Shown: positions 24,331-35,051 of the stretch, piece by piece
Position numbering within the stretch: position 1 is the stretch's first letter
Layout: every line of letters starts with the position of its first letter
DNA from: Akebia trifoliata
Lineage: Eukaryota > Streptophyta > Magnoliopsida > Ranunculales > Lardizabalaceae
Length of the DNA stretch: 64,000 bases
Reading direction: 5' to 3'
Assembly (NCBI GenBank): GCA_017979445.1
Contig: CM030718.1
Coordinates: 23,679,021-23,743,020 of the forward strand
Notes under the pieces: model-generated
Databases searched by the model: none
Told to the model about the DNA's origin: nothing
Seen by the model: only the letters and a program-made list of their open reading frames with translations
Position numbers and translations under genes: made by a program

Positions 24331-24999
24331 ATGTTACCCAACGTGCTATTGTTCTCTTTAAACTATTCTTTTTGTTTGTTCAATAATTAGTCTAATCTTA
24401 TTTAGTTGTAAATCTATTACTTCCGAGTTATACGATTAGCAAAATGTGACTGTTGAATCTTGGAGACCAACTACACAAAGGAGAATATCCCAAGGGGGCG
24501 AAATTGATTTTAAGGATAAATAATTCTCCGTGTCTCAATCACAAATTGATAAGTTCTTCTAATTTTTATTTATTTAAATAGATTACTATTTAGGTTTTAT
24601 ATATTTCAAGAACACGAAACCAATCGAAAATCAAAGTGATATGCGTTATTTGAACCAACTTAATTGCTCGTCTCAACCACTTTATTACTTTCACCCACCA
24701 TCCCCTATCAAATCTGATATGGATTTCCTCCTCCAACAACTCATATTCCTTTTTCTTTTCTTTGTTTTTTTTCTTTTCACTCTCATTCGTCTCTCTTTTG
24801 TTTCTCATTCTTCTTCTTCTTTGAAGCTTTGTAGGTTTCAACAAAGATTTTCATGGTACAACAATGCCACATGACTGTAGAGGATAAAATTTTATGAATT
24901 TTAAAAAATAATTCAATATACATAGGGGGCAGATGAGGGGAAATAAGTGAAAACATATGTAAAAAACAATGATTTTTCAAAATATGAGTTAGAAGTTTC

Positions 25000-25440
25000 A
25001 AATTGAACTATTTTTTTTTTTTACTTTCTATTTATGAGGATGATCTCTATGATGAGAAGATCCTCTTGACAAAAAAATCAACCGAATCTGAAACTTCTAA
25101 ATCCATCAAAAGTGGTTTATAAATTATTAGTAAAAAAATCAACGATCCACATTCTAAATCACTTTTGATGGGATTAGAAGTTTCAAATTGGGCTGATTTT
25201 ATTTTTGTGAGGATGATCTCTATGATGAGAAGATTATCCTTACAAAAAAAACAATTGAATCTAAAACTTCTAAATCCATCAAAAGTGATTTACAAATTAT
25301 TAGTAAAAAAATCGACGGTCTACATTCTAAATCACTTTTGATGGGGTTAGAAGTTCCAGATTGGGCTGATTTTTTTTTTTTTTTTTTTTTAAGATGATCT
25401 TCACAAAAATCAGCTCAATCAAAACTTCTAACCCATATTT
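25000..25440. repeat. MITE family M, rearranged units
   Basis: Three partial repeats of a hairpin-forming unit contain 'tagaagtttcaaattgggctga', 'gaggatgatctctatgatgagaaga' and their inverse 'tcctcacaaaaaatcagc'. Other copies are at 25870-26140, 27480-27800, 32640-32985, 32991-33313, 55546-55924 and 56505-56650. Confidence 0.55.
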
Positions 25441-25737
25441 TGAAAAATGATTGTTATTACATTAATTTAAATATACTTTTATAGGTATAATATATTTACA
25501 TATTTTCTATAACCTAATATTTAAACCATTCATTCCATAGGTGATAATAAGGGTGCAACTTAGTCCGGTTTAAATCGAGAGCTGAACCAAACTAATAGTT
25601 TTGGGGTGGTTTGATTCGGTTAGGAATAACTTGCGGTTTGGTTTCGATTTATAGAAATGGAGAGCCGATCAATTTGGTTTCGTTCTCGAAGCAAACTTGT
25701 ATAGAACCAAACCAATAACTGAACTCTTATGCAATAA

Positions 25738-25739
<2 letters not shown>

Positions 25740-25808
<69 letters not shown>
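25740..25808. repeat. (AT)n microsatellite
   Basis: A pure (TA)n run of about 65 bases. It probably grew at the AT-rich MITE centre, where other elements inserted. Confidence 0.9.
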
Positions 25809-25810
<2 letters not shown>

Positions 25811-25824
25811 ATTAGGATCCGTAT

Positions 25825-26160
25825 ACACATAAAGCTACTCATAAAGCTACAACGTGTTTTGTCTTATATGGGCACAAATATTTGGAATGGGCTGATTTTT
25901 TGTGAGGATGATCTCTATGATGAGGAGATCATCCTTGCCAAAAAAAAGCTCATTATGAAACTTCTAGTCCCATGTTTACAAGTTGAAAAATTTTAGGTCG
26001 TCCAATTTTTGTAAATCACTTTTGATAGGGTTAAAAGTTTTGAAATGGAATGATTTTTTGCAAGGATGATTCCCTCACCACAAAGATCATTCTTACAAAA
26101 AATCAGCACATTCCGAACCTTTCTAACCATATAAGACAAAAACGTTGTAGCTTTATGTGT
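25825..26160. repeat. Foldback element with 'acacataaagct' ends
   Basis: 'acacataaagct...acaacg' and 'tcttatatgg' at the left pair with 'ccatataaga' and 'cgttgtagctttatgtgt' at the right. The inside is a family-M hairpin. Confidence 0.5.
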
Positions 26161-26193
26161 CTATGGAACCCCACCCATATATATATATATATA

Positions 26194-26510
26194 GGGCCCC
26201 GTTCGTAGCTAACTTTTTGGCAAACGGATTGGCAAACATTTTTACAGCGTTGAATCTAACGACATTGAACGGACGCGATTTAATCTCACACGTTATAATA
26301 CAAATATGTATATTTACAACGCCGTCCCTTAAGTTATATGATTATTTGTGCTTCCTCCCTCTCCTCTTTAAACCAGAGAAAACAGAACTCTCTGTTTTCT
26401 TTCTCTTCGAACTCTCTCTTCGAACTTCGAACTTCGAACTCGCTCATTCTCTCTTGCTCGCACTCTCTTCTCACTCGCTGTCGCTCTCGCTCTCATCATT
26501 CTCTCTCATA

Positions 26511-26541
<31 letters not shown>

Positions 26542-27436
26542 ACTCACGCTGAAACCCTATCTCTCGCTCTTTCATTCTCTCTCGCACAAACACGAACACG
26601 AACGGGACCCTATTCCTCCTGCAACCTGCAACTCCATCTCACGAATTACAATGGATTCCTCACAAACAGATAATCCAAATCCCATGTGCATGCTACGTAT
26701 GAAAAATGGATGGGGTCCAAAGGTTACTCCAAAGACAGAGCATGGTGAGTTTCAATAACATATTCTCTAGGTTGACAGACCCTTGTCTCTCTCTTTATCA
26801 TCTTTTTGTTATAGCTGTTCTACTGTTTTTTTATTTTTATTTATTTTTTTGGGTGGGTGTAATTGCTTTTCTAGTTCAAATTTTAGGTGTTGCTTCCATT
26901 TTGAAGACTTTTTTATGCTAAGATATGGCCAATATCCCATCTTGTTTTTTTTTTTTTTTGGTTTGAGTATCAGGAACCTCTCTCTCTCTCTCTCTCTCTC
27001 TCTCATTCATGTCCTCTTGCTATCTCTGAAGAGTTTCAAAGGGCCACCTCATAAATGGATGCAGCTTTAAATCAGGCATAGTGCGAGGGTTTCAGCGTGA
27101 GTGAGTGAGAGAGTGAGAGAGAGAGAGAGCGAGCAAGAGAGAATGATGAGAGTCAGAGCGAGTGAGAAGAGAGTGCGAACGAGAGAGAATGAGCGAGTTC
27201 GAAGTTCGAAGAGAGAGTTCGAAGATAAAGAGAACAGAGAGTTCTGTTCTCTCTGGTTTAAAGAGGAGAGGGAGGAAGTACAAATAATCATATAACTTAA
27301 GGGACGGTGCTGTAAATATACATATTTGTATTATAAAGTGTGAGATTAAATTGCGTCTGTTCGATGTCGTTAGATCCAACGTTGTAAAAATGTTTGCCAA
27401 TCCGTTTGCCAAAAAGTTAGCCAGCGAACGGGACCC
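26194..27436. mobile_element. Long-TIR (MULE/foldback-type) element
   Basis: Arms of about 350-365 bp (26194-26558 and 27086-27436) are close inverted copies. Both carry 'ttggcaaacggattggcaaac', 'gtcccttaagttatatgatt', 'ctctttaaaccagag' and a (TC)n block. The unique centre of about 525 bp lacks transposase. Flanks are (TA)n, so the target duplication cannot be read. Long TIRs around a transcribed-looking core suit a non-autonomous Mutator-like or foldback element. ORFs rich in Ser/Leu within the arms come from (TC)n and are not genes. Confidence 0.55.
26651..26744 (+). other. Exon-like segment in the core of the long-TIR element
   Basis: An ATG at 26651 opens a frame (MDSSQTDNPNPMCMLRMKNG...) that runs into a good splice donor, CATG|GTGAGT, at 26744. 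A TC-rich leader-like stretch precedes it in the left arm. No downstream exon was found before the right arm. It may be the captured first exon of a host gene or of a lost transposase. I do not recognise the peptide. Confidence 0.3.
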
Positions 27437-27479
27437 ATTATATATATATATGGGTGGTTCATGGGACATATGTAAAAAC

Positions 27480-27800
27480 AATGGTTTTTCAAAATATGGG
27501 TTAGAGGTTTTGGATTGAGCTGATTTTTTGCAAGGATGGTCACTATGATGAGAAGGTCATCCTCACAAAAAATCAGCTCAATCTGAAACTTCCAAATCCA
27601 TCAAAAGAGATTTACAAATTATTGGCAAAAATTGACAAAAAATCGACGGTCCACATTCTAAATCACTTTTAATGGGGTTAGAAGTTTCAGATTTGACTGA
27701 TTTCTTTTTTGGATGATCTTCCCATCATAGAGATCATCCCTACAAAAAATCAACTCAATCTGAAACTTCTAACCCATATTTTGAAAATTTATTAATGTTA
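27480..27800. repeat. MITE family M unit
   Basis: Contains 'tttttcaaaatatgggttagaggtttt', a hairpin around 'gatggtcactatgatgagaaggtcatcc', and a second inverse half ending 'aacttctaacccatattttgaaaa'. Confidence 0.5.
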
Positions 27801-27821
27801 CATTGTGTTTTACATATGTTT

Positions 27822-27825
<4 letters not shown>

Positions 27826-27905
<80 letters not shown>

Positions 27906-27906
27906 A
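27826..27906. repeat. (TA)n(TG)n microsatellite
   Basis: About 54 bases of TA followed by about 27 bases of TG. Confidence 0.9.
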
Positions 27907-28243
27907 TAATAATTATTATGAATTAATTTAAGAATTAGGACATAGATTAGTGATTTTTTATGGATAAGTTAATGACTTTTTATGGATAGACTTGTGAGTT
28001 ATTATATGAAATTTTATGTTTGTTTTATTATTAAAAAATATTACTTACAATTTATAGAATATTGTCAATTCGTAAAACTTAACTGAGCCAAATTGACTTT
28101 AATTCAGTTTGGGTTGGTTTGGTTCCAATGGAATTTGGTTCGGTTCTAGTTCTTATTTAACAGAATCATCCTATGTTGGATCGGTTCCAATTCGACCTCG
28201 AACTAGACCAAACCAAACTAAGTTGCACTCCTAAGTGATAATA

Positions 28244-29514
28244 GTACAACATAGTATAAGAGAGATTGGCAGTTTGGCACCCCAACATTTACTTACTACA
28301 CCCCAATTAAAAACAAAGAATAGAAGTATATGATTGAGAATAAGTAAGACTTGAGGTGCCATTGGGAGCTCTCAATTTTGTTTTTCCCTTGATTTTGATT
28401 TTTTGTGTCAAGGATTTTCATATGAGCCAAATCATAATTGTAGACAACGAATGAAACTATTTGAATTGAGTGTTATACATTTTTGTAATATTGAAATTAT
28501 AACTTGAGTTCAACCTTTGTAATGTTTGAAGAGTGTGTTTTAATCTTTCATTGGGGTGCAATAAATAATTTAAGAAATTAGGATGTAATAATTAGAAATT
28601 GGGTCTCAATAATAACTTTCTTATATAAATTATCACTTTAGTAACTTCTGAAATAAGAAAGGATAGTTTCATCTTTTTAAGGTTCATAGAGAGATATTTG
28701 ACCATCAATTGACGTTAATTGAAAATCAGATTAGAGGGTATTTTTATCATTTTAAAAATAAGTTAAATCTCTCATTAACTCCACTGTTTGTCTTTATACG
28801 TGTAAGGAAGTCAAAGGGTACATGTTAATTTATTGAAAACGTAAAGTGATATTTTAAAATTACCCAATAATTTAAGCAATTAGGATGTAATAAGTAAAAG
28901 TTGAAGTGCCAATAATTGCTCTTTATTTTAATTGAAAATCATGGAGTTTGGATTTGTGTTTAATTAAAAAATTATATAAGAATTTTAAAAGAAATTGAGG
29001 TCCAGGGACTGACGTAAAAGTACCCTTCTCAATCCCCAAGATTGCGTGGTCACTCTGCGCCTACAAAATTGGTCTCGAGTAATGATTGGCAATTTGATTG
29101 AAAAAAGACGGCACGACAGATACTTTATTCTTTCCAGAGATCCTTTGTACCGTTCTTTGTTGGGTCAAATTTGACTTTCTCTCAACTTCTACTAAACCAA
29201 CACAAAAGATTATTAGTCAAAACCATTATTTGTATAGAAAATATTTTTCAAACTTTTTATAGCGAAGCTCGTGGGATAGCTGTGGTACCAAATAAATGAT
29301 CATAAATGTGACTTGAAGTATCTGATACGTATGATATATTTGAAGGTTTGGCTCTAACACTAATGATCTCATTATTGGAATCCAAATTTATAAGAATCGA
29401 AAAATGTTTTACTAAATATAGAATTTAAAAAGATCATAGGAATTGTTAATCTAGGTTTGATTTCTTAGATAATGAAGGCTTTATTTATTTTTATTTTTTC
29501 TTTTTCATTTGAGA
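28244..29514. other. Intergenic, no gene seen
   Basis: AT-rich. Two partial repeats of 'aataatttaagaaattaggatgtaataa' (near 28565 and 28865) suggest a decayed duplication. No coding content. Confidence 0.4.
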
Positions 29515-30076
29515 TATCTTTCTATTATATTAAGACAAGGCAGAGTAGAAATGGTTGGACATGAAAATTTAGATTTCAAAAATGCCACCATCTAATCATT
29601 TAAATTTAATATAATTATGATTTTTTTTATAATAATTAAAAAAAAAACTTAGAAAATGACAATCGCACATCCCTAAAATCATATTAGTTAATTTTCAAAA
29701 TTACAAAAATGCCCATGTAATCTTTAAAATCACATTTTAAATAATTTTTAAATTATAAATAAGCCCTTCAGATACATGTGGGTTTGCAAATGCCAACTTC
29801 TAGTTACTATTATAATTAAAGAATGCGGAGTAGAAGTGGTTCGACACAAATATTTTAGAATCCTAAAATGCCCCTACTTTAGTAGTTAAACTTAATATAA
29901 TTATGATCATTTTGCTATAATAAAAAATAAAAAAATTGTCATCGCACGTCTATAAAATCATATTTGTTAGTTTTCAAAATTATAAAAATATCTTTCTTAT
30001 CATGTAATCTTCAAAGCCACCCTTTAATTAATATTTTAGATTATAAATAAGCCTTTCATATCTATATGCGATTGCA
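29515..30076. repeat. Dispersed repeat family R1, two head-to-tail units
   Basis: Matches 7300-7690. The first unit starts near 29537 (gcagagtagaaatggttgga), the second near 29822 (gcggagtagaagtggttcga). The last part, 'gcgattgcac', is interrupted by the element at 30079. Confidence 0.55.
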
Positions 30077-30078
30077 CT

Positions 30079-30525
30079 ATGGTTTTAAATCTCGTCGAAA
30101 ACTGAGATGACGTGCCTGAGTCGTCTTGGTCTCATTCAGTAACGATACGGATTTACATGTTGTCCCAACATTCACATCATCTCGTGAGATACACGAGATG
30201 TCTTAGACGATATTTTGAAAATCTCATCCGAGTCAGTAAAACTCGGTCGACTTAATTGGGATTTTGTAGATTTTGGTTCAAATAATTAATTTTTTTAGAA
30301 TTTAAATATTTATTGTATAAATAAAATATGATTTTATCACTAAATATTTTCTAATCTATCTTATTTTATTAAAAAAAATTATAATTAGTTTAATTGAAAT
30401 ATATGTAAATCGATCAAGAAAACTGAGTTAAATGGATTGTCTCGTTCGAGAAGAGTTGAATAGTTCGAAACAACTCAATCTCATTCATGGACGAGACGAG
30501 ACGACAAACCTAGTTTTGAAACCAT
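30079..30525. mobile_element. Small element with ATGGTTTTAAA / TTTGAAACCAT ends
   Basis: The ends are inverse (atggttttaaa and tttgaaaccat). In the paralogous R1 copies the sequence reads straight through from 'ggtttgca' to 'catgccaacttc', so this block is an insertion with an empty-site counterpart. The interior has repeated ctcgtc/gacgag words and no ORF. Class not resolved. Confidence 0.5.
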
Positions 30526-30639
30526 GGTTTGAACATGCCACCATCTCGAGGACTTGTTTTGTGCATCTCGAGGTTTTTATGGTGGATGTGGCTTAATTAA
30601 GTCTTTTTTCCTCACTATCATACTAAGACTAATCGGACT

Positions 30640-32560
30640 CTTTAGATAATAGTGATTTTTTTAGGTGGGATGATGGGAGGTTGGAAATAGCGGTGCACAC
30701 GATTCTATTTGATTTGGATTGGAGGTACAATTGGAACAAAACCAAACATGGTCAGTTCTACAAATGCATAATTAGAATCAGAACCAAACTGACTACCCCT
30801 TAGAATCGAACCAATCCAAACCAATCTTAGTTCGGTCTGGTTCAATCTGGTTCGATTCGATTCTCGGGTCTCTTAAACATAGATATTAAGACATCAATTA
30901 TCAAATCTTACGGCAAAAAAATCTATGACTATTAATGATTTCAGTCAAAAGACGCAAGAAAGAGAATGACATTGTCAATATAATATTAATATCTCTATAA
31001 TCTTCATTATCTACTTAATAACATGAGTGATATTTTCAAAATTGAAACTCATTAGATAGTTAGGATCATATCATTTGGACCACTTAAATTGGTGACTAAA
31101 TTCGTTATAAAGCAAATAATGAGAACTTTTTTTATTAGCATTTTCCAACACTTTCACTTTCCAATAATACCCCTACTAATTTTGTCTTCTAATAAAAAAA
31201 AAAGGGTCTTTTATATAAAAAATACTTATTTACATAATAAATGTTTTTATTTTATTTAATAAATGTTAAGGGTATTTATGTCTTGTTTACAATAAATGAT
31301 TTATTTTAAAGTGAAAAAAATAAGGGTATGTTAGTATTTTACATAGTAAATACATTTATTATGCCCTTAATAAATGTATTTACAATGTAAATATTGATTG
31401 TCAAAGCATTTACTATATAAAGATATTTAAATTTAAATACTTAAATTTTCTTAGCATTTATTATATAAAAGATCAATATACTTTTTTTTTCACTAAAAAA
31501 TAGGAAAAAATATTATTGGAAAGTAAATGTGGTGGACAATACTAATGTCCAAGACTTCATGGGACGTTAGCGTTCTCTAAACACTTTTTTTTTTCAATAA
31601 TACCCCTATTTATTTTGACTTTTAGTAAAAAAATAAAAATAAAAGGGTCTGTTGATTATTTATATAAAGAATGCATGTTTGCATTGATTGTCAAATCATT
31701 TATTGTAAACAAGACATTTAATTCTAAATATTAAACACCTTTAACATTTATCATGTGAGAGGCAAGTATTTATTATGTTAAAAGATTAATATACCCTTGT
31801 CTTTTTCACTAAAAGATAGGGGTATTACTGAAAAAAAAAGAGTTGAGAAATGCTAACGTCCCCATGAAGTCTTGGACGTTAACATTCCACATATATGTAT
31901 GATGAATTTAGTTCGGTTCTAGAATTCTCTAAACCAATAACCAAACCAAATCAATTGATTTTTCAAAATTATAAATCAGAACCGAATCGATGAGTTAAAA
32001 AATTGAACCAAACAAATAAGAAATGCCTTCGTTCGGTTCTTGGTTTGGCCCTATCCAATGTGCACCCCTAGCTCATTTAAGAGCTTTTACTCTTCTTTTC
32101 TTTTTTGTTCCCAAAAAGACATTTTAGCAAAAGTTTTAGGTTTGTTTATGGTAAAAGCAAATATGTGCCCTACTTCAAGCAAACTTTAAAAATAAAAAAT
32201 AGCTCGCTCAAACATTTTTCCCAAAACATCAAAACTGGTTATATATTATAATATTGTGTTGCATTCAATGATTAACTAGACTTTTGGCAATCCAAGCATT
32301 CCATGAATTAACCAGATTTTTTTCTTCTTCTTAGGGGAAGAATTATATTGAAATTATTGGAAATACGTTTTATTACAAATTGAAAGTTCTCTATCCCTGT
32401 TCACTTTTTTCATGCACCAAGCTCAATGTAATTTTCCTTGCTGTATGTTAGTACATATAGGAGGAATTTCAAAACTTGGTTGAGTTGATTGGAAGGATTT
32501 CTAGGTGAATCGATATACAAATTCAGAAAGGGTGGATAAGGTTGATTATGAAATTAAATA
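30640..32560. repeat. Gene-less remnant of the family duplication unit
   Basis: 30645-30687 (aatagtgatttttt...gggaggttgg) matches 34874-34915. After an inserted MITE, 32071-32300 (agacattttagcaaaag..., aaaactggttatatatta, ttgtgttgcattcaatgatta) resumes the same flank. 32330-32560 matches 56030-56220. So a fifth copy of the unit is present, but its gene portion is not in the window. Confidence 0.55.
30688..32070. mobile_element. GGTTCGGT-family MITE with nested R2 repeats
   Basis: The left end 'cggtgcacacgattctatttg' and right end 'ttggccctatccaatgtgcacccct' are inverse-like and rich in 'ttggttcggttc'. The middle (31130-31890) holds two R2 repeats. It splits the duplication-unit remnant, so it inserted after duplication. 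No coding content. Confidence 0.5.
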
Positions 32561-32639
32561 AAAACCATATTGGAATATGAGTCCATTTATATCTTATATT
32601 AAATTTTATACTACTAATTATAATATATATATAGCCATA

Positions 32640-32985
32640 GCCAAACATTTTTCAAAATGGGGGGTTAGAAGTTTTGGAATGGGCTGATTTTTTGTGATAA
32701 TGATTTCTATGGTGAAAAGATCATCCTCACCAAAAATCAGCTCATTCCGAAACTTCTAACCCTAGTTTACAAGTTGAAGAATCATGGAGCGTCTAATTTT
32801 TGTAAACCACTTTTGATAGGGTTAGAGGTTTCAGAATGGGCCAATTTTTGGCGAGGATGATCTCCTCATCATAAAGATCATCCTCACCAAAAACTAGTCC
32901 ATTCCAAAACTTCTAACCCATACATTGAGAAAATGTTTACCACAATGTTTAGCTCTCTTTCGAGACTCCCAACGCCACCATATAT
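32640..32985. repeat. MITE family M unit (partial)
   Basis: Two inverse hairpin halves: 'ggttagaagttttggaatgggctga' and 'aatcagctcattccgaaacttctaacc', then 'gggttagaggtttcagaatggg' and 'ccattccaaaacttctaaccc'. Confidence 0.5.
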
Positions 32986-32990
32986 ATATA

Positions 32991-33313
32991 TGGGTCCCGT
33001 TCAACAACAAACATTTTGGCAAAACATTTTTCAAAACATTGGTTAGAGGTTTTGGAATGGGCTGATTTTTGGTGAGGAGATCATCCTCACAAAAAATCAG
33101 CCCATTCCAAAGCTTCTAGCCCTAGTTTACAAGTTGAAAAATCGTGGACCGTCCTTTTTTTGTAAACCATTTTTGATGGGGTTAGAAGTTTTGGAATGGG
33201 CTGATTGTTGGTGATGATAATCTCCTTACCGTAGAGATCATCCTCACCAAAAATCAGCCCATTCCAAAATCTCTAACCCATGTTTTGAAAAATGTTTGTT
33301 GCTGAACATTTCC
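32991..33313. mobile_element. MITE family M, near-complete copy
   Basis: The left end 'gggtcccgttcaacaacaaac' and right end 'gtttgttgctgaacatttccc' match the ends of the 55546-55924 copy. Flanks are TATATA-rich, so the duplication is not readable. It is a double-hairpin with no ORF. Confidence 0.55.
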
Positions 33314-33651
33314 CTATATGTATATATATATCTTAGTAAATTACCCATACAAATTCATCACAGCAATAGTTTTTCTTTTGTTCATCTCCAATAATTAGGC
33401 TTGAAAAAAATTACACAAACTAACATTGATCAATATTGATTGAAGATAGGCCTTTGAACCCACAATTGAAATATTATTACTCACAAAATTTTTTTGATAG
33501 ATTAATAGAACAAGAGTGATGTTAAATGGATGCAATTTTTGCCAAACGCCCTATACACCTTATGACGTGTTACTCACAACCCAACAAACATTTGACATGT
33601 GGTGCATTGACATCAGTAATGGAGAAAAATTGACTTTCAAGTTTCAACAGA

Positions 33652-33707
33652 GTTGCATTAAATACGTTTGGAGGTGCGAGTTGCATTAAATACGTTTGGA
33701 GGTGCGA
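33652..33707. repeat. 28-bp tandem duplication in copy D promoter
   Basis: 'gttgcattaaatacgtttgg' plus 'aggtgcga' occurs twice back to back, 55-110 bp upstream of the TATA box. Copy A has a single related 'ttttggagg...' at this place. Confidence 0.8.
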
Positions 33708-33759
33708 GGAACCTTCCTACCTCCAAATATTAAACAAATAAAATACACCAAATAATTTG

Positions 33760-33766
33760 TATAAAT
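33760..33766 (+). promoter_or_regulatory. TATA box of family copy D
   Basis: TATAAAT lies 77 bp upstream of the conserved ATG at 33837. An in-frame ATG at 33765 overlaps this box, so it is unlikely to be the start codon. Confidence 0.55.
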
Positions 33767-33836
33767 GCCAGAGACCCTCGCTTCTCAACTTCAAATCGTC
33801 TTCTTTGTTTTCAATACTGTAGAGCTTAAAGTAATT

Positions 33837-34175
33837 ATGTCTACAAAACCCATTTCAATATCTAACGGAGAAGTTCTGCTTCAGTCTCTGAAAAAGGAAA
33901 AAGCAAGGTTTCCCCCAAAGAGAGGACAGATCAAAGTTAAAATTTTTCTCTCTTTCATGGGTTTGTTCTCTAAATTAAAGCTGATGATGGGGAGAAAGAA
34001 GAAGGGAAGCTCTGATTCCTCTACTGCACCTATAGACACAAATCTCCAAGACCTTGAAGGCCAAATCGATTTGGGTTTTCTGAATTGGGCAGATTTTGTT
34101 CTTCTTATTGATGAATCGAGCAATATCCTAGTCTTCAATTTACAGGGAGACGGTGTTATAGTCGATAAGATCTGA
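33837..34175 (+). CDS. Small basic/acidic protein family, copy D (intact)
   Basis: This 112-aa single-exon protein of unknown function is a paralog of copy C. The start at 33837 is chosen because its context matches copies A and C and a TATA box lies 77 bp upstream. Conserved blocks are FPPKRGQIK, MGLFSK, LMMGRKKK, LEGQIDLGFLNWAD and LLIDE. The K/N-rich linker of copy C is shorter by about 12 residues. The segment after LLIDE (SSNILVFNLQGDG, ending VDKI) has diverged most, and the final acidic motif is weakened. The frame is undamaged. It lies just upstream of the gypsy insertion, which landed in its 3' flank. Confidence 0.72.
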   Translation: MSTKPISISNGEVLLQSLKKEKARFPPKRGQIKVKIFLSFMGLFSKLKLMMGRKKKGSSDSSTAPIDTNLQDLEGQIDLGFLNWADFVLLIDESSNILVFNLQGDGVIVDKI

Positions 34176-34709
34176 TTTAAATGATTGAAGCGGGGGTCTC
34201 TGTTTTTGTTTTTGTTTTTGTTTTTTTGACGAAAATGTTTGTGGGGGCGAAAGCATATTTAGAGATGGTGTTTAAGTTTGAGAAAATGGGTTGGTGTCGA
34301 TCTTTTGTTCTTTTTTGTGTGTGTGGATCATCTTCCTCTTAAGTTAATGTTTTTAAATAAAAAGACCTTCTGCTATTTTAATGGGTAATTTAAGGAGCAA
34401 ATTGATTGTTGATTATGTATGATTTATAGTATTTTTATTTTTTTTTTGGATGAGATTTTGTTTGTTGTTTCTTATCTTTTGAATTGATTTTGGGGTTGTT
34501 ATGATTAGTTTCAAGATCAGAGCATGGTTTCAAAATTTCAGTAAGGCATCTCTCTCTCTTTGATTTCCAGTTATTTATTTTAATTAGAACTTGATAATCA
34601 AACATCAAATGAAATTATAAACATGATGATTGTTTGTTTCTGAATTGGTGACATATTTATGAATATTGGGTATGTTCATCTGAAGTTCGAATGAATCTCT
34701 TTCAGCTTT

Positions 34710-34760
34710 AGAGAGAGAGAGAGAGAATTTAGTTGGTCCAGAGAGAGAATTTAATTGGTG

Positions 34761-34839
<79 letters not shown>

Positions 34840-34840
34840 T
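34710..34840. repeat. (AG)n microsatellite in copy D flank
   Basis: AG runs are interrupted by 'aatttagttggtcc' and 'aatttaattggtg' pieces; the longest is about 70 bases. It occupies the conserved microsatellite position of the duplication unit. Confidence 0.85.
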
Positions 34841-35051
34841 AATTGGTGAAAAACGATTCTTTGACCATTTAAATAATAGTGATTTTTTAATGTCAAATAA
34901 TGGGAGGTTGGAATTGGAACGACAGCTTTTGCCCTGTTTTTCATTTTTTTTCCCCAAAGAGATATTTTAGCAAAAGTTGTGAGTTTGATTATGGTAAAAG
35001 CATAAAATTTAACTCAATAAAACATTTTTCCTATAACATATTGATAAGGAT

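Larger units (their letters stand above)
25550..28234. mobile_element. GGTTCGGT-family MITE interrupted by nested elements
   Basis: The left end 'agggtgcaacttagtccggtt' and right end 'aaccaaactaagttgcactcct' are inverse. Both flanks carry GTGATAATA (25541-25549 and 28235-28243). The outer about 190 bp at the left and about 330 bp at the right match the intact 538-bp copy at 11175-11712. The centre is replaced by (AT)n tracts, foldback units and the long-TIR element at 26194. This is a MITE serving as host for later insertions. Confidence 0.6.

Noticed and set aside
25697..25996. ORF with long YIYIYI run
   Set aside because: Translation of the (AT)n microsatellite.
26157..27481. Several Ser/Leu/Arg-rich ORFs over 60 codons on both strands
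   Set aside because: They are translations of (TC)n/(AG)n in the long-TIR arms; mirror-image ORFs occur on both arms, and no conserved content is present.
33765..33836. In-frame ATG extending copy D by 24 codons
   Set aside because: The ATG overlaps the TATA box and has no counterpart in the paralogs.
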